IMG/VR virus record: IMGVR_UViG_3300017727_000021
Location: 1-47,412 of that record
Strand: one strand, 5' to 3'
Length of the DNA stretch: 47,412 nt
Origin: a virus
Below, piece by piece: positions 1 to 7,588 of this stretch. The translations under genes were made by a program, and so were the position numbers. Below the pieces are notes generated by a model, which did no database searches, had not been told where the DNA came from, and saw nothing but the letters and a program-made list of their open reading frames with translations. How positions within the stretch are numbered: position 1 is the first letter of the stretch; each line of letters begins with the position of its first letter.

Positions 1-1002
1 TCTGCCATTAATGAGATTGAGGCCGTCTTTGATGCGTCTACTCATGAGATCTCTGCGGGAACAAATCAGTTTGATGTAACGACAGGTGACCTCAACTTTG
101 CGGTTACTGGTGCGGTCAGTGTAGATGCGAGTGGTGACATCTCTCTTGATGCCGATGGTGGAGACGTATTCTTCAAAGATGCGGGAACTACCTACGGTTC
201 TTTGACAAACACCAGTGGTAATCTGATTGTTAAATCAGGTACAACCACAAACTTAACAATGTCAGGTGCAAACCTTACAACTGCTGGTACATTAACTACT
301 GGTAGTAGTATCACCGTTGGTGGCCCAAAGATTAATAGAACAGGTACATTGACACTTGACGTATCTACGAATCTTATCTTAGATGCTGACACCGCTATTC
401 AGTTGAAAGATGATGGAACACTATATGGTCGTTTCATTAAGAGTGGTTCTGACTTACGTATCCAATCGGGTGCGAGTAATGCTACCGCACTGACGTTCAG
501 TGGTGCAAACGCAACCTTTGCTGGTACAATAACGGGTGGCACATTAAATACTGCTGCAAGTGATATTGTTGCTGCAATCAACGAACACGAAGCAGACTTG
601 GGTACTATGTCCCTTGACACCAGTGCTTCTAACGTTACCGCTGCTATTAATGAACTACATACTAGTGTTGGTGCTGCAATTGGTTCGACCCATAACACAA
701 CAACAAATAATATCGGTGCGTCTCTTAATTCTCTAGACAGTGCAGTAGGTAATTTAGGAATACTAAATACTGATGGTTCTATCGCAAATAGAACTGACCT
801 TGTAAGAGCTATCAACTCACTTGCAGATGACATCACTAATCTAGATTCAAATAGTACAGTACAGAACACAAGATTGGGTTCACTGGTAGACTTAAACGCT
901 GCATTTGTGAATGCAGAGAGAAATAACTTTGTTGCTGCACTGAATGCATTAAGGGTAGACGTACCACTGATCTATGATGAGAATGGAACACAACTTAACT
1001 AG
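1..1002 (+). CDS. Tail fibre protein, C-terminal part (5' end outside window)
   Basis: The frame is open from the first base of the window to TAG at 1000-1002, so this is the last 333 residues of a longer protein. The sequence is rich in Gly, Ser, Thr, Asn and Asp, with beta-type phrases such as DISLDADGGDVFFKD and LTMSGANLTTAGTLTTGSSI, then helical phrases AINEHEADLG and AINELHTSVG. This alternation of beta-prism and coiled stretches is typical of marine T4-like phage fibres that bind host surface receptors. No enzymatic motif is visible. The next gene starts 12 nt downstream. The role rests on composition and on its place among other fibre-like genes. Confidence 0.75.
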   Translation, partial: SAINEIEAVFDASTHEISAGTNQFDVTTGDLNFAVTGAVSVDASGDISLDADGGDVFFKDAGTTYGSLTNTSGNLIVKSGTTTNLTMSGANLTTAGTLTTGSSITVGGPKINRTGTLTLDVSTNLILDADTAIQLKDDGTLYGRFIKSGSDLRIQSGASNATALTFSGANATFAGTITGGTLNTAASDIVAAINEHEADLGTMSLDTSASNVTAAINELHTSVGAAIGSTHNTTTNNIGASLNSLDSAVGNLGILNTDGSIANRTDLVRAINSLADDITNLDSNSTVQNTRLGSLVDLNAAFVNAERNNFVAALNALRVDVPLIYDENGTQLN

Positions 1003-1013
1003 GTGGAGAGAAC

Positions 1014-2951
1014 GTGACTGTTCCTGTAAAACTAAAAGACAGTGCTGCACCGTCTGAACTTCAGACCTTTACCTCTACGGAAGAGAATTATCTTGCGTAT
1101 CAGGCTGGACTGCAACTAAGTGCAAGTGCCAATAGCGGCCTTCAGCTGACTGATACAGGTACGAACTATATTATCGGCACCTTTACCGACACATCATATG
1201 ATGATGCTGTTGGCACGAGCGCGGAAGCGGGTCTGGCAACTACCACAGTAACAACTACTGTCCGACAACGTGGGTCAACTGCTACTACAAGTGGTAGTGA
1301 CTATCGTGTGCCAGTAAAGAATCTGACAGAAAGTGGTCAGCAAGTTATTCGCGAGATGAATGCCTCGGATCTCAACACGTTACTTGATCGTTTGATTTCT
1401 CGTATCTTTACCTCAGACTATCCGGGCTCTTTCCAACTTGCAACGTCTGCCCCTAGTGCTGATTACCAAGAATATGTATCAAATGTAATGACTGACACCA
1501 GATCTGATGGTGCGTCATTACAGTATAACATCTACCGTAGGAATGCGATGACAGCACCTACGAAAGTACTGCCATTTGCCATCAAACGATCTAGCGGAAG
1601 AACTGGTACCTATCAAGGTCTTCAGTTGATGAGTGATGCTCAAGTAAAGTACTCTTTGGGTCAACTAGCAAAGACTCGTATTGCATCGTCACAGACTGGT
1701 GTAGGTAACTACAGAATATTCAGTTCTGCTCAAGGTAACCCAGCGGCAAATAGTTTGTCCGGTACATGGGTTTCCAAAGGAACGGCTACAGACACTCGAC
1801 AAGCAATCGTCTCTGCCAACTATACTAGAGGTCGTGTATCAAACTTCAACCGAACACGTTCATCAAACTATCAACGAACTTCTACTAGAACCTCCAATAG
1901 AAACTTCTCGGCTGCTTATACAAGGATTCGATCAAGCGCATATGCCCGAATAAGAACCAGCAACTACACTGGTAACTTTATAGGCAACTTCTTAGGGGAT
2001 TATCAACGAACAAGTACACGAACTAGCAACAGAGAGTATCAACGAACAAGCACACGAACACGAGCATCCAACTACACTGGAACGGTATCTTATACAGGTG
2101 ACTACTCTCGAAACTTTGCTGGTAACTTCTCAACGACTTATGTTGGAAACTATTCCCGTGCTACCAATTTTACCGGAAACTTTGTGGGAAGTGCTATTGG
2201 TGGTGGCTCTGGAGGATTTTACTCAGTAACTGCGGGTAATGAATATTATTTTGACGTTCACGAGGAGTTTGGTGATGCCGGTGAGGGAGCTGCCTTTAAT
2301 TTTTACCGAACTACGATTGTGTGGAAGGGAACAACTCTTTACGCTCAGAATGCGCCTGGCAGCGCCGCCGGCTATGTTGGCGAAACGAATACATATCAAG
2401 TTATCGGTGGCGCTAGATTCGATAGAGGATCTCTGGTAAGCACAACAACAATCGATGCTTTTACGACGAGGTACCGTTATGGGATTATTGGTCTGAATCA
2501 AAACTCCAACAATGTTAGTTTCACAAGAAGTAGTGTCGGATCAACAAGTTATACACGAAACAGTATCGTAACTTCTACAAGAACCAGTAATAGAGTCTAT
2601 CAACGTGTTAGTACGAGGGAGGTTAATTATTCTAGAAACTTTGCTGGTAACTTTATTGGTAATTATTCTAGAAACTTTGTAGGTGACTTTTTAGGTGATT
2701 ATCAGAGGTTAAGAATTAATGATTCAACAGCGGACTTCAGTAGAAACTTCGTAGGAAACTACTCTAGAAACTTCACAGGCAACTATACTGGTAACTATGC
2801 TAGAAACTATGCTGGCAACTTCGTAGGGGATTATGCACGTAACTTTGCGGGTAACTATGCTCGAACCTTTACGGGTAACTATGCTGGTAGTCAGATTGGG
2901 TCTGGTAATACAAACATTGAGACTTATACTCTCTATGTAAGAACAGCATAA
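1014..2951 (+). CDS. Tetrapeptide-repeat virion protein A (fibre-like)
   Basis: 645 residues from a GTG start with a GGTGGAGA ribosome binding site at 1002-1009. Three parts are visible. Residues 1-275 form a non-repetitive N-terminal domain (ENYLAYQAGLQLS, AIKRSSGRTGTYQGLQ) shared with the next gene. Residues about 276-391 and 503-628 consist of four-residue units such as SRNF, AGNF, IGNY, VGDF and QRTS. Between them, at about 392-502, lies a non-repetitive island rich in Gly and aromatic residues. The C-terminus ends in YTLYVRTA, nearly the same as in its neighbour. It is probably a phage appendage or fibre protein whose conserved ends anchor it. I know no enzymatic function for such a sequence. 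Confidence 0.7.
   Translation: MTVPVKLKDSAAPSELQTFTSTEENYLAYQAGLQLSASANSGLQLTDTGTNYIIGTFTDTSYDDAVGTSAEAGLATTTVTTTVRQRGSTATTSGSDYRVPVKNLTESGQQVIREMNASDLNTLLDRLISRIFTSDYPGSFQLATSAPSADYQEYVSNVMTDTRSDGASLQYNIYRRNAMTAPTKVLPFAIKRSSGRTGTYQGLQLMSDAQVKYSLGQLAKTRIASSQTGVGNYRIFSSAQGNPAANSLSGTWVSKGTATDTRQAIVSANYTRGRVSNFNRTRSSNYQRTSTRTSNRNFSAAYTRIRSSAYARIRTSNYTGNFIGNFLGDYQRTSTRTSNREYQRTSTRTRASNYTGTVSYTGDYSRNFAGNFSTTYVGNYSRATNFTGNFVGSAIGGGSGGFYSVTAGNEYYFDVHEEFGDAGEGAAFNFYRTTIVWKGTTLYAQNAPGSAAGYVGETNTYQVIGGARFDRGSLVSTTTIDAFTTRYRYGIIGLNQNSNNVSFTRSSVGSTSYTRNSIVTSTRTSNRVYQRVSTREVNYSRNFAGNFIGNYSRNFVGDFLGDYQRLRINDSTADFSRNFVGNYSRNFTGNYTGNYARNYAGNFVGDYARNFAGNYARTFTGNYAGSQIGSGNTNIETYTLYVRTA
1818..2895 (+). repeat. 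12-nt periodic coding repeat (tetrapeptide x-G/R-N/D-F/Y), interrupted
   Basis: Within gene 1014-2951 the reading frame repeats with a period of 12 nt, encoding x-[GR]-[ND]-[FY] and x-R-T-[SR] units. The run is broken at about 2188-2520 by a stretch with no periodicity. Third codon positions vary between copies, so selection appears to act on the peptide. Confidence 0.85.
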
Positions 2952-2954
2952 ATA
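2947..2954 (+). promoter_or_regulatory. Possible T4-type late promoter (CATAAATA, one mismatch)
   Basis: CATAAATA differs from the T4 late consensus TATAAATA at one base. It overlaps the stop of gene 1014-2951 and lies six bases before the ATG at 2961. With the T4 late-promoter spacing, the RNA would start about one base before that ATG. The mismatch makes this a weak call. Confidence 0.35.
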
Positions 2955-2960
2955 GGTTGT

Positions 2961-5255
2961 ATGGGTAGTACTACACTAAAACTTGAGGGGACAAATGGTG
3001 ACCTCAAGGAGATAACAACCACAGAAGAGAACTATCTTGCTTATCAAGCGGGACTACATCTTGCTGCTTTGGATTCTAGTGACGTTAGTAAGATTACTGC
3101 CGTCAGTACTAATAATACACTAGTTGGTCAGTTTGTCAACACCGCCTTTGATGATGGTGTTGGTACACATGGATTCTCTGGTGGTAATGTACCCGTTATA
3201 CAAACAACAACCTCTTTGTATCAAAGAGAGGGTGTTGCAGACTTTGCGGGTGACTCGGATGCATTCAGATACCCTATTGAGTTTGTTGATAACAGTGGAA
3301 CCGCTGAGATACATGAGTTAGATTCCTCTGAAACGGATACTTTAGGTGACCGTCTTCTTTCTCGTATAGCAACATCTGAATACCCAGGCGTATTCAAGAT
3401 TGGATCATCTGCTCCTGATGGAACATACTCTACCTATAAGGCAGGGGTCTTTGATGATACCGTAGAGACCGGAGCCTCAGGAACAACATATAATGTATAT
3501 GTGAAATCCTCAATGTCTGCGCCGACAACAATTCGTCCAGTATCAATCAAACGAGCCAGTGGTCTGACCGGAACCTTCCAAGGTCTCCAAGAGATGACTG
3601 ATGCTCAAATCCGGTATACCTTTGGGTCGCGTGTTCAGACTCGTATGATGAATGGAAATGCTGGTATTGGCACTTACCAGTTGCGTAACAATACACAAGG
3701 TGCTCCAACTGACACGGGAACATGGGCAACACGAGGCACTGCTACAGACACTCGCCGTAATCTAGTAAACACTGATTATTCTTCTGATTATCTAAGAGAC
3801 TCTACAACAAACTCCACCCAAGATTTCGCACGAAATGTTAATTATGTCGGCAACTACTCTCGAAACTTTGCGGGTAACTTCATTGGGGATTATACCGGAG
3901 ATTTTACTGGTAACTTCATAGGTGACTTCACGGGAAACTATTCTAGAAGTTTCCTTGGTGACTATGTTGGGGACTACTCAAGGAACTTCATTGGTGACTA
4001 TGTCGGAGACTACTCAAGGAACTTCCTTGGAAACTATGTGGGCAACTATGCCCGTGCTTACTCGGATACATATTCAAGAACACGAGTAACCACATATACG
4101 GGTGACTTCCTTGGAAACTATGTGGGCAACTATGCTCGTAACTTTTCTGCGGTGTACCAAAGAACTCGGGCCACGAGTTTTATTGGCAACTTTGTAGGTG
4201 ACTATACTGGTAACTATGCTCGTGCCTTTGCTGCAAACTACCAGAGAACATCAACTCGAACAAGTATCGCAATATCAACACGAATAAGTCTGGCAAACTT
4301 TGCCCGTGCCTTTACTCGTTTACGGATTGCTATATCCAACCGACAGTATACTCGTTTACGGATTGCTATATCCAACCGAGCTTACTTGCGGAACTTCACG
4401 GGCAACTATACCGGAAACTATACTGGCAACTTTGCTGGGGCAAGAACTTCTACACGAATTTCTACTAGATCAAGTAGTGTCTATGGTTATATTGGTAACT
4501 TCACGGGCAACTTTGCTGGGTCAAGGATCTCGACACGAATTTCTACTCGTTTACGGATTGCTATATCTAACCGACAGTACCTTCGTAACTTTACAGGTAA
4601 CTATACCGGAAACTATTTAAGAAACTTTACTGGTAACTATACGGGCAACTACGCACGTAACTACCTTGGAAACTTCACGGGTAACTTCACGGGCAACTAT
4701 ATTGGTAACTTTTTAGGTGACTATACGGGTAACTATGCTCGTAACTATTCTGCGGTGTACCAAAGAACTCGTGCGACAGATTTTGTTGGCAACTTTGTAG
4801 GGGATTACACAGGCAACTATGCTAGAAACTTTGAGGCTGATTATACTCGTAACAGCACTGTCGACTTCATAGGGGACTTTGCGGGAGAATATGTCGGTAA
4901 CTATACTAGAAACTTTGAGGCTGATTACCAAAGGACTCGTGTATCCAGTTATTCTGCGACTTATCAACGAACCCGAACATCAGTATACTCGGCTACATAT
5001 CAAAGAACACGTATAAGTACTTACACCAGAACCTCTACACGAGACTCTCTTAACAACTTTACACAAGTGTTTCAACGAGATAGTATTGTGGTTCGTTCTA
5101 GTGCTTACAGTAGAACACGTGTAAGTAATACAACTTTCACAGGTGACTTTACAGGTAACTTTATCGGTGACTATACAGGCAACTTTATTGGTACAACGAT
5201 TGACTCTGGCACCTCTACTATAACAACATATACTTTATACCAGAGAACCGCATAA
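2961..5255 (+). CDS. Tetrapeptide-repeat virion protein B (paralogue of protein A)
   Basis: 764 residues. The N-terminal ~270 residues are clearly homologous to the preceding protein (ENYLAYQAGLHLAA, SIKRASGLTGTFQGLQ, TATDTRRNLV). Residues about 273-740 are almost pure tetrapeptides: TGNY, SRNF, VGDY, ARNF, alternating with Arg/Ser/Thr blocks such as QRTSTRTS and TRLRIAISNRQY. The C-terminus ends in TYTLYQRTA, as in its neighbour. Aromatic residues recur every fourth position and Arg is abundant, so a solenoid or rod-like fibre with a cationic surface is plausible. The pair arose by duplication. Function is inferred from position among fibre genes; I do not recognise a named family. Confidence 0.7.
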   Translation: MGSTTLKLEGTNGDLKEITTTEENYLAYQAGLHLAALDSSDVSKITAVSTNNTLVGQFVNTAFDDGVGTHGFSGGNVPVIQTTTSLYQREGVADFAGDSDAFRYPIEFVDNSGTAEIHELDSSETDTLGDRLLSRIATSEYPGVFKIGSSAPDGTYSTYKAGVFDDTVETGASGTTYNVYVKSSMSAPTTIRPVSIKRASGLTGTFQGLQEMTDAQIRYTFGSRVQTRMMNGNAGIGTYQLRNNTQGAPTDTGTWATRGTATDTRRNLVNTDYSSDYLRDSTTNSTQDFARNVNYVGNYSRNFAGNFIGDYTGDFTGNFIGDFTGNYSRSFLGDYVGDYSRNFIGDYVGDYSRNFLGNYVGNYARAYSDTYSRTRVTTYTGDFLGNYVGNYARNFSAVYQRTRATSFIGNFVGDYTGNYARAFAANYQRTSTRTSIAISTRISLANFARAFTRLRIAISNRQYTRLRIAISNRAYLRNFTGNYTGNYTGNFAGARTSTRISTRSSSVYGYIGNFTGNFAGSRISTRISTRLRIAISNRQYLRNFTGNYTGNYLRNFTGNYTGNYARNYLGNFTGNFTGNYIGNFLGDYTGNYARNYSAVYQRTRATDFVGNFVGDYTGNYARNFEADYTRNSTVDFIGDFAGEYVGNYTRNFEADYQRTRVSSYSATYQRTRTSVYSATYQRTRISTYTRTSTRDSLNNFTQVFQRDSIVVRSSAYSRTRVSNTTFTGDFTGNFIGDYTGNFIGTTIDSGTSTITTYTLYQRTA
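3776..5190 (+). repeat. 12-nt periodic coding repeat, long uninterrupted array
   Basis: About 1.4 kb of gene 2961-5255 has a 12-nt period encoding x-[GR]-[ND]-[FY] and x-R-x-[ST] tetrapeptides. Aromatic residues fall every fourth position through most of it. The number and order of unit types differ from protein A. Confidence 0.85.
4313..4379 (+). repeat. Tandem 36-nt direct repeat (two near-perfect copies, third copy at ~4543)
   Basis: The 31-nt stretch at 4313-4343 (beginning tactcgtttacggattg) recurs exactly at 4349-4379, a shift of 36 nt or 12 residues. A copy with a changed base lies at about 4543-4573. This near-identity at the DNA level implies recent unit duplication within the fibre gene. 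Confidence 0.85.
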
Positions 5256-5294
5256 CCCTGATATATATAATATTGAATGTCGATGGAGAATATA

Positions 5295-5747
5295 ATGGCA
5301 GATAGAAAATGGTTAAATAATGCATTCTGGGAGACCCCCCAGAAACTAATCTTGAATGCAATCAGTGAACATACTGAGGGTAACAAGAGTATTCGTCAAG
5401 TTCACAAGATCACCAAATTCAACGATGATGAAACAGAAAACGAAATTTTCAATGAGGTAGTTGAATTTCTTGGTGAAGACCTAATTGATGAATCAAGCAA
5501 GAAACGTCTGGAAAAGAAACAGGCCGAAGCTGAGATGGAGAAGGAGAAACAACTAGAACAGGAACGAGCAAAGAAACTCGAAAAACTGTTTGAATATAAG
5601 TTGGAAACCTTTGAAATCTCAGAGATCAAAGAGTCAAAGAATCGTCTGCTCAAGTCCAAACTAAGGCGCTCTAAGTCTATTCCTGAAGTGAACCTATATG
5701 CCATGATGATTGTGAAGGATGCCATTGACAATGCAGAATCCAAGTAA
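5295..5747 (+). CDS. Conserved-looking helical protein, function unknown
   Basis: 150 residues from the ATG at 5295, chosen because GGAG at 5284-5287 is well spaced for it; an in-frame ATG at 5277 has no such site. The protein begins MADRKWLNNAFWETPQ. Residues about 65-100 are a highly charged Lys/Glu helix (EKKQAEAEMEKEKQLEQ), probably a coiled coil, followed by a basic stretch LLKSKLRRSKS. It sits directly after the repeat fibre genes, so a role in fibre assembly or as a minor structural component is possible, but that is only positional. The next gene starts inside its 3' end. Confidence 0.7.
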   Translation: MADRKWLNNAFWETPQKLILNAISEHTEGNKSIRQVHKITKFNDDETENEIFNEVVEFLGEDLIDESSKKRLEKKQAEAEMEKEKQLEQERAKKLEKLFEYKLETFEISEIKESKNRLLKSKLRRSKSIPEVNLYAMMIVKDAIDNAESK

Positions 5748-6477
5748 AGGATTTGTAATAGTTGCATCTAATAATGTAAACTTTTATGTCTATGCAGTAA
5801 ATCTCATAGAGTCCATCAGAGACTGGTATCCAGAAGCACAGATCACTCTCGTAACCGAAGAACGCTTCATCGATGATCGTGCCGATGAGGCTGATAACAT
5901 CATCTTCTGTGACAATCACTATCGTGCCAAACTCTGGGGTATGTCACAATCTCCGTATGACATTACGATGTATGTTGATGCTGATATGGATTGTGAACAC
6001 GAAGACATTGCCAAGGTCTGGGATGAACTAGGTGATCATGATATGGTCTTTCATGAGTTGACACCTGAACGCGAAAAGTTCTATGCTATCCGTAAGTTCC
6101 GGTATAAGGGCCGCGACGAAAAATACACCTTGTGTGGTGGTGTCTGTCTGTATCGTAGTAGTAATCCTCTAGTCATGGAGTTTATGGCAGAGTGGTTTGA
6201 GTTATTTAATAAGCAGCAAAACAACATATGGCAACCAGAGGGATTTGATAAACGACAATGGAACGATGATCTGAAACACTTTGATCAAACTACATTGTGG
6301 TGGTTGACCGAAAGGGTGGACAAGTACAAGGATCTCAAGATTGGAATCTTTCATGATGATATTCGGTGGAACTACTTCACTCAATACCAATACGAGAACC
6401 TACATTCCATAGAGGGTAAGCCTCCGATCCTTAGACACTACTCTGGTTCATTACACAAGGATAGACTCCTAGTATGA
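5731..6477 (+). CDS. Putative GT-A-fold glycosyltransferase
   Basis: 248 residues from ATG 5731 (AAGGA at 5715-5719); an in-frame ATG at 5719 is the alternative. The N-terminus GFVIVASNNVNFYVYAVNLI is like the first beta-alpha unit of GT-A enzymes. YVDADMDCEHED carries a DxD-like metal site at D83-A84-D85, preceded by a region (AKLWGMSQSPYDITMYVDAD) typical of enzymes tracking nucleotide-sugar donors. It probably transfers a sugar, either to a virion protein or to host surface glycans. It overlaps the preceding gene by 17 nt and the following oxygenase-like gene by ATGA, suggesting a co-translated pair. The acceptor cannot be told from sequence. Confidence 0.65.
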   Translation: MQNPSKGFVIVASNNVNFYVYAVNLIESIRDWYPEAQITLVTEERFIDDRADEADNIIFCDNHYRAKLWGMSQSPYDITMYVDADMDCEHEDIAKVWDELGDHDMVFHELTPEREKFYAIRKFRYKGRDEKYTLCGGVCLYRSSNPLVMEFMAEWFELFNKQQNNIWQPEGFDKRQWNDDLKHFDQTTLWWLTERVDKYKDLKIGIFHDDIRWNYFTQYQYENLHSIEGKPPILRHYSGSLHKDRLLV

Positions 6478-7145
6478 AAGATGTCCCGATAGTAAACAAG
6501 GATGTCCTTGCTGCACTAGACAACTTTCTTTGGTATTATGATAACAAGGATTTAGTAGCGAAGACTCTAAGACTCCACGGAGAGGCAAAGGATCGTGAAC
6601 ACTATGTTAGTACGAAACATCGTGATACTATTGTCAAAGAGGATGAAAAACATGAGGGGTTTCCAGAAGAGTCTCACGCCTATGCATTGAAGGCAGAAAG
6701 ATTACACTTCAATGATGATCATGACAAGATCGAGGCCGCACAGTTCTATTCAAACTACAGTAAGTTCAATCAAGAACTCTGCACCTTGTTATCAACTCGT
6801 AACAATGCACTGACGCAATTGTATCCACCCAATGGATACATATCTTGGCACAACAACGCAAACGCATCTGCATATAACATCATCTTCTCTTGGTCTGAGA
6901 CTGGTGAGGGATGTTTTAGATATATTGATGGTCATACAGGTAAGGAAGTGGTCATTCCCGATAAGAAAGGATGGCAGTGCAAGGCAGGATACTTTGGTGC
7001 CTACGGGGAACCTTGGTACAATAGAGTCTATCATGCTGCGGAAACTGACTGCTGGAGGATCACTGTATCCTATATGTTTGACCGTAGTGATATGGGACTT
7101 GGTCTACAAGATGACATTGTAGAGGAAATAATGTCTGATTTCTAG
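6474..7145 (+). CDS. Putative 2OG-Fe(II) oxygenase-like protein
   Basis: 223 residues. The C-terminal half looks like a double-stranded beta-helix oxygenase: YISWHNNANASAY with H126 and N128 in the place of the usual HxD pair, a distal His H187 in RVYHAAE, and R195 in CWRITVSY at the spacing expected for 2-oxoglutarate binding. Asn instead of Asp/Glu as iron ligand is unusual and could weaken or alter activity. ATGA overlap with the glycosyltransferase-like gene suggests the two act together, for example in modifying a virion or surface component. The N-terminal ~100 residues have no recognisable domain. Confidence 0.55.
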   Translation: MKDVPIVNKDVLAALDNFLWYYDNKDLVAKTLRLHGEAKDREHYVSTKHRDTIVKEDEKHEGFPEESHAYALKAERLHFNDDHDKIEAAQFYSNYSKFNQELCTLLSTRNNALTQLYPPNGYISWHNNANASAYNIIFSWSETGEGCFRYIDGHTGKEVVIPDKKGWQCKAGYFGAYGEPWYNRVYHAAETDCWRITVSYMFDRSDMGLGLQDDIVEEIMSDF

Positions 7146-7166
7146 TTCTTTAGACGGTTGAATCCT

Positions 7167-7174
7167 TATAAATA
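7167..7174 (+). promoter_or_regulatory. T4-type late promoter TATAAATA
   Basis: Exact match to the T4 late -10 element, in the 65-nt gap before the ATG at 7211. With the T4 spacing the transcript would start near 7180. It should drive the small gene 7211-7576 and the large fibre gene behind it. Confidence 0.8.
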
Positions 7175-7199
7175 AACAAAGAAAATATTGTTTTTTATA
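7167..7199 (+). promoter_or_regulatory. Inverted repeat embedding the late promoter, upstream of the RBS
   Basis: TATAAA (7167-7172) pairs with TTTATA (7194-7199) and AAACAA (7174-7179) with TTGTTT (7188-7193), with one bulged base and an 8-nt loop. The right arm ends just before GGGTAAAGAG, the region upstream of ATG 7211. RNA starting at about 7180 would lack the left arm. See also 16066-16122 and 24590-24620. Confidence 0.55.
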
Positions 7200-7210
7200 C
7201 GGGTAAAGAG

Positions 7211-7576
7211 ATGCAACCGAATTACGAAGACATCACTATTCAGCAAGGTACCGATGTATCGGTAGAAGTACATCTAATCACTGATAGTGACGGAGCATTC
7301 GATCTGACCAATAGGTCTGTCGCTGCGAAGATGAAAAGAAACTACGCTGATTCTGCTGCCGATCCTGACACAGTGTCATTTAATGCTATAGTAGCAACTC
7401 CTCCTACTGATGGTATTATCACCCTCGCTCTGACCAACGCACAAACCGATGTGTTAAAAACCCGTGGTCGTTATGTTTATGATGTAGAACTATCGTTTAC
7501 TGATAGTGATGGCAATTCCATCATTCAACGAGTCCTTGAAGGACAGATTGAAGTTTCACCGTCTGTCACGAAATAA
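7211..7576 (+). CDS. Small beta-rich virion protein, possibly baseplate/fibre connector
   Basis: 121 residues. The sequence reads as a compact all-beta fold: DITIQQGTDVSVEVHL, FDLTNRSVAAKMKRN, GIITLALTNAQTDVL, GRYVYDVELSFTDSDG, RVLEGQIEVSPSV. This pattern resembles the N-terminal domain of BppU-type baseplate proteins that attach receptor-binding fibres, though the match is by eye. It lies behind a late promoter and 12 nt before the large fibre gene, consistent with a connector or adaptor role. Start chosen at ATG 7211 with AAAGAG directly upstream. Confidence 0.6.
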   Translation: MQPNYEDITIQQGTDVSVEVHLITDSDGAFDLTNRSVAAKMKRNYADSAADPDTVSFNAIVATPPTDGIITLALTNAQTDVLKTRGRYVYDVELSFTDSDGNSIIQRVLEGQIEVSPSVTK

Positions 7577-7588
7577 AGGGAAGATCTA

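Noticed and set aside
4300-4620. Alternative plus-strand frame within repeat protein B
   Set aside because: It is open only because the 12-nt repeat lacks stops in that frame; it has no start signals.
3776-5190. CRISPR-like short repeats
   Set aside because: The repeats are 12-nt in-frame coding units with no constant repeat-spacer structure.
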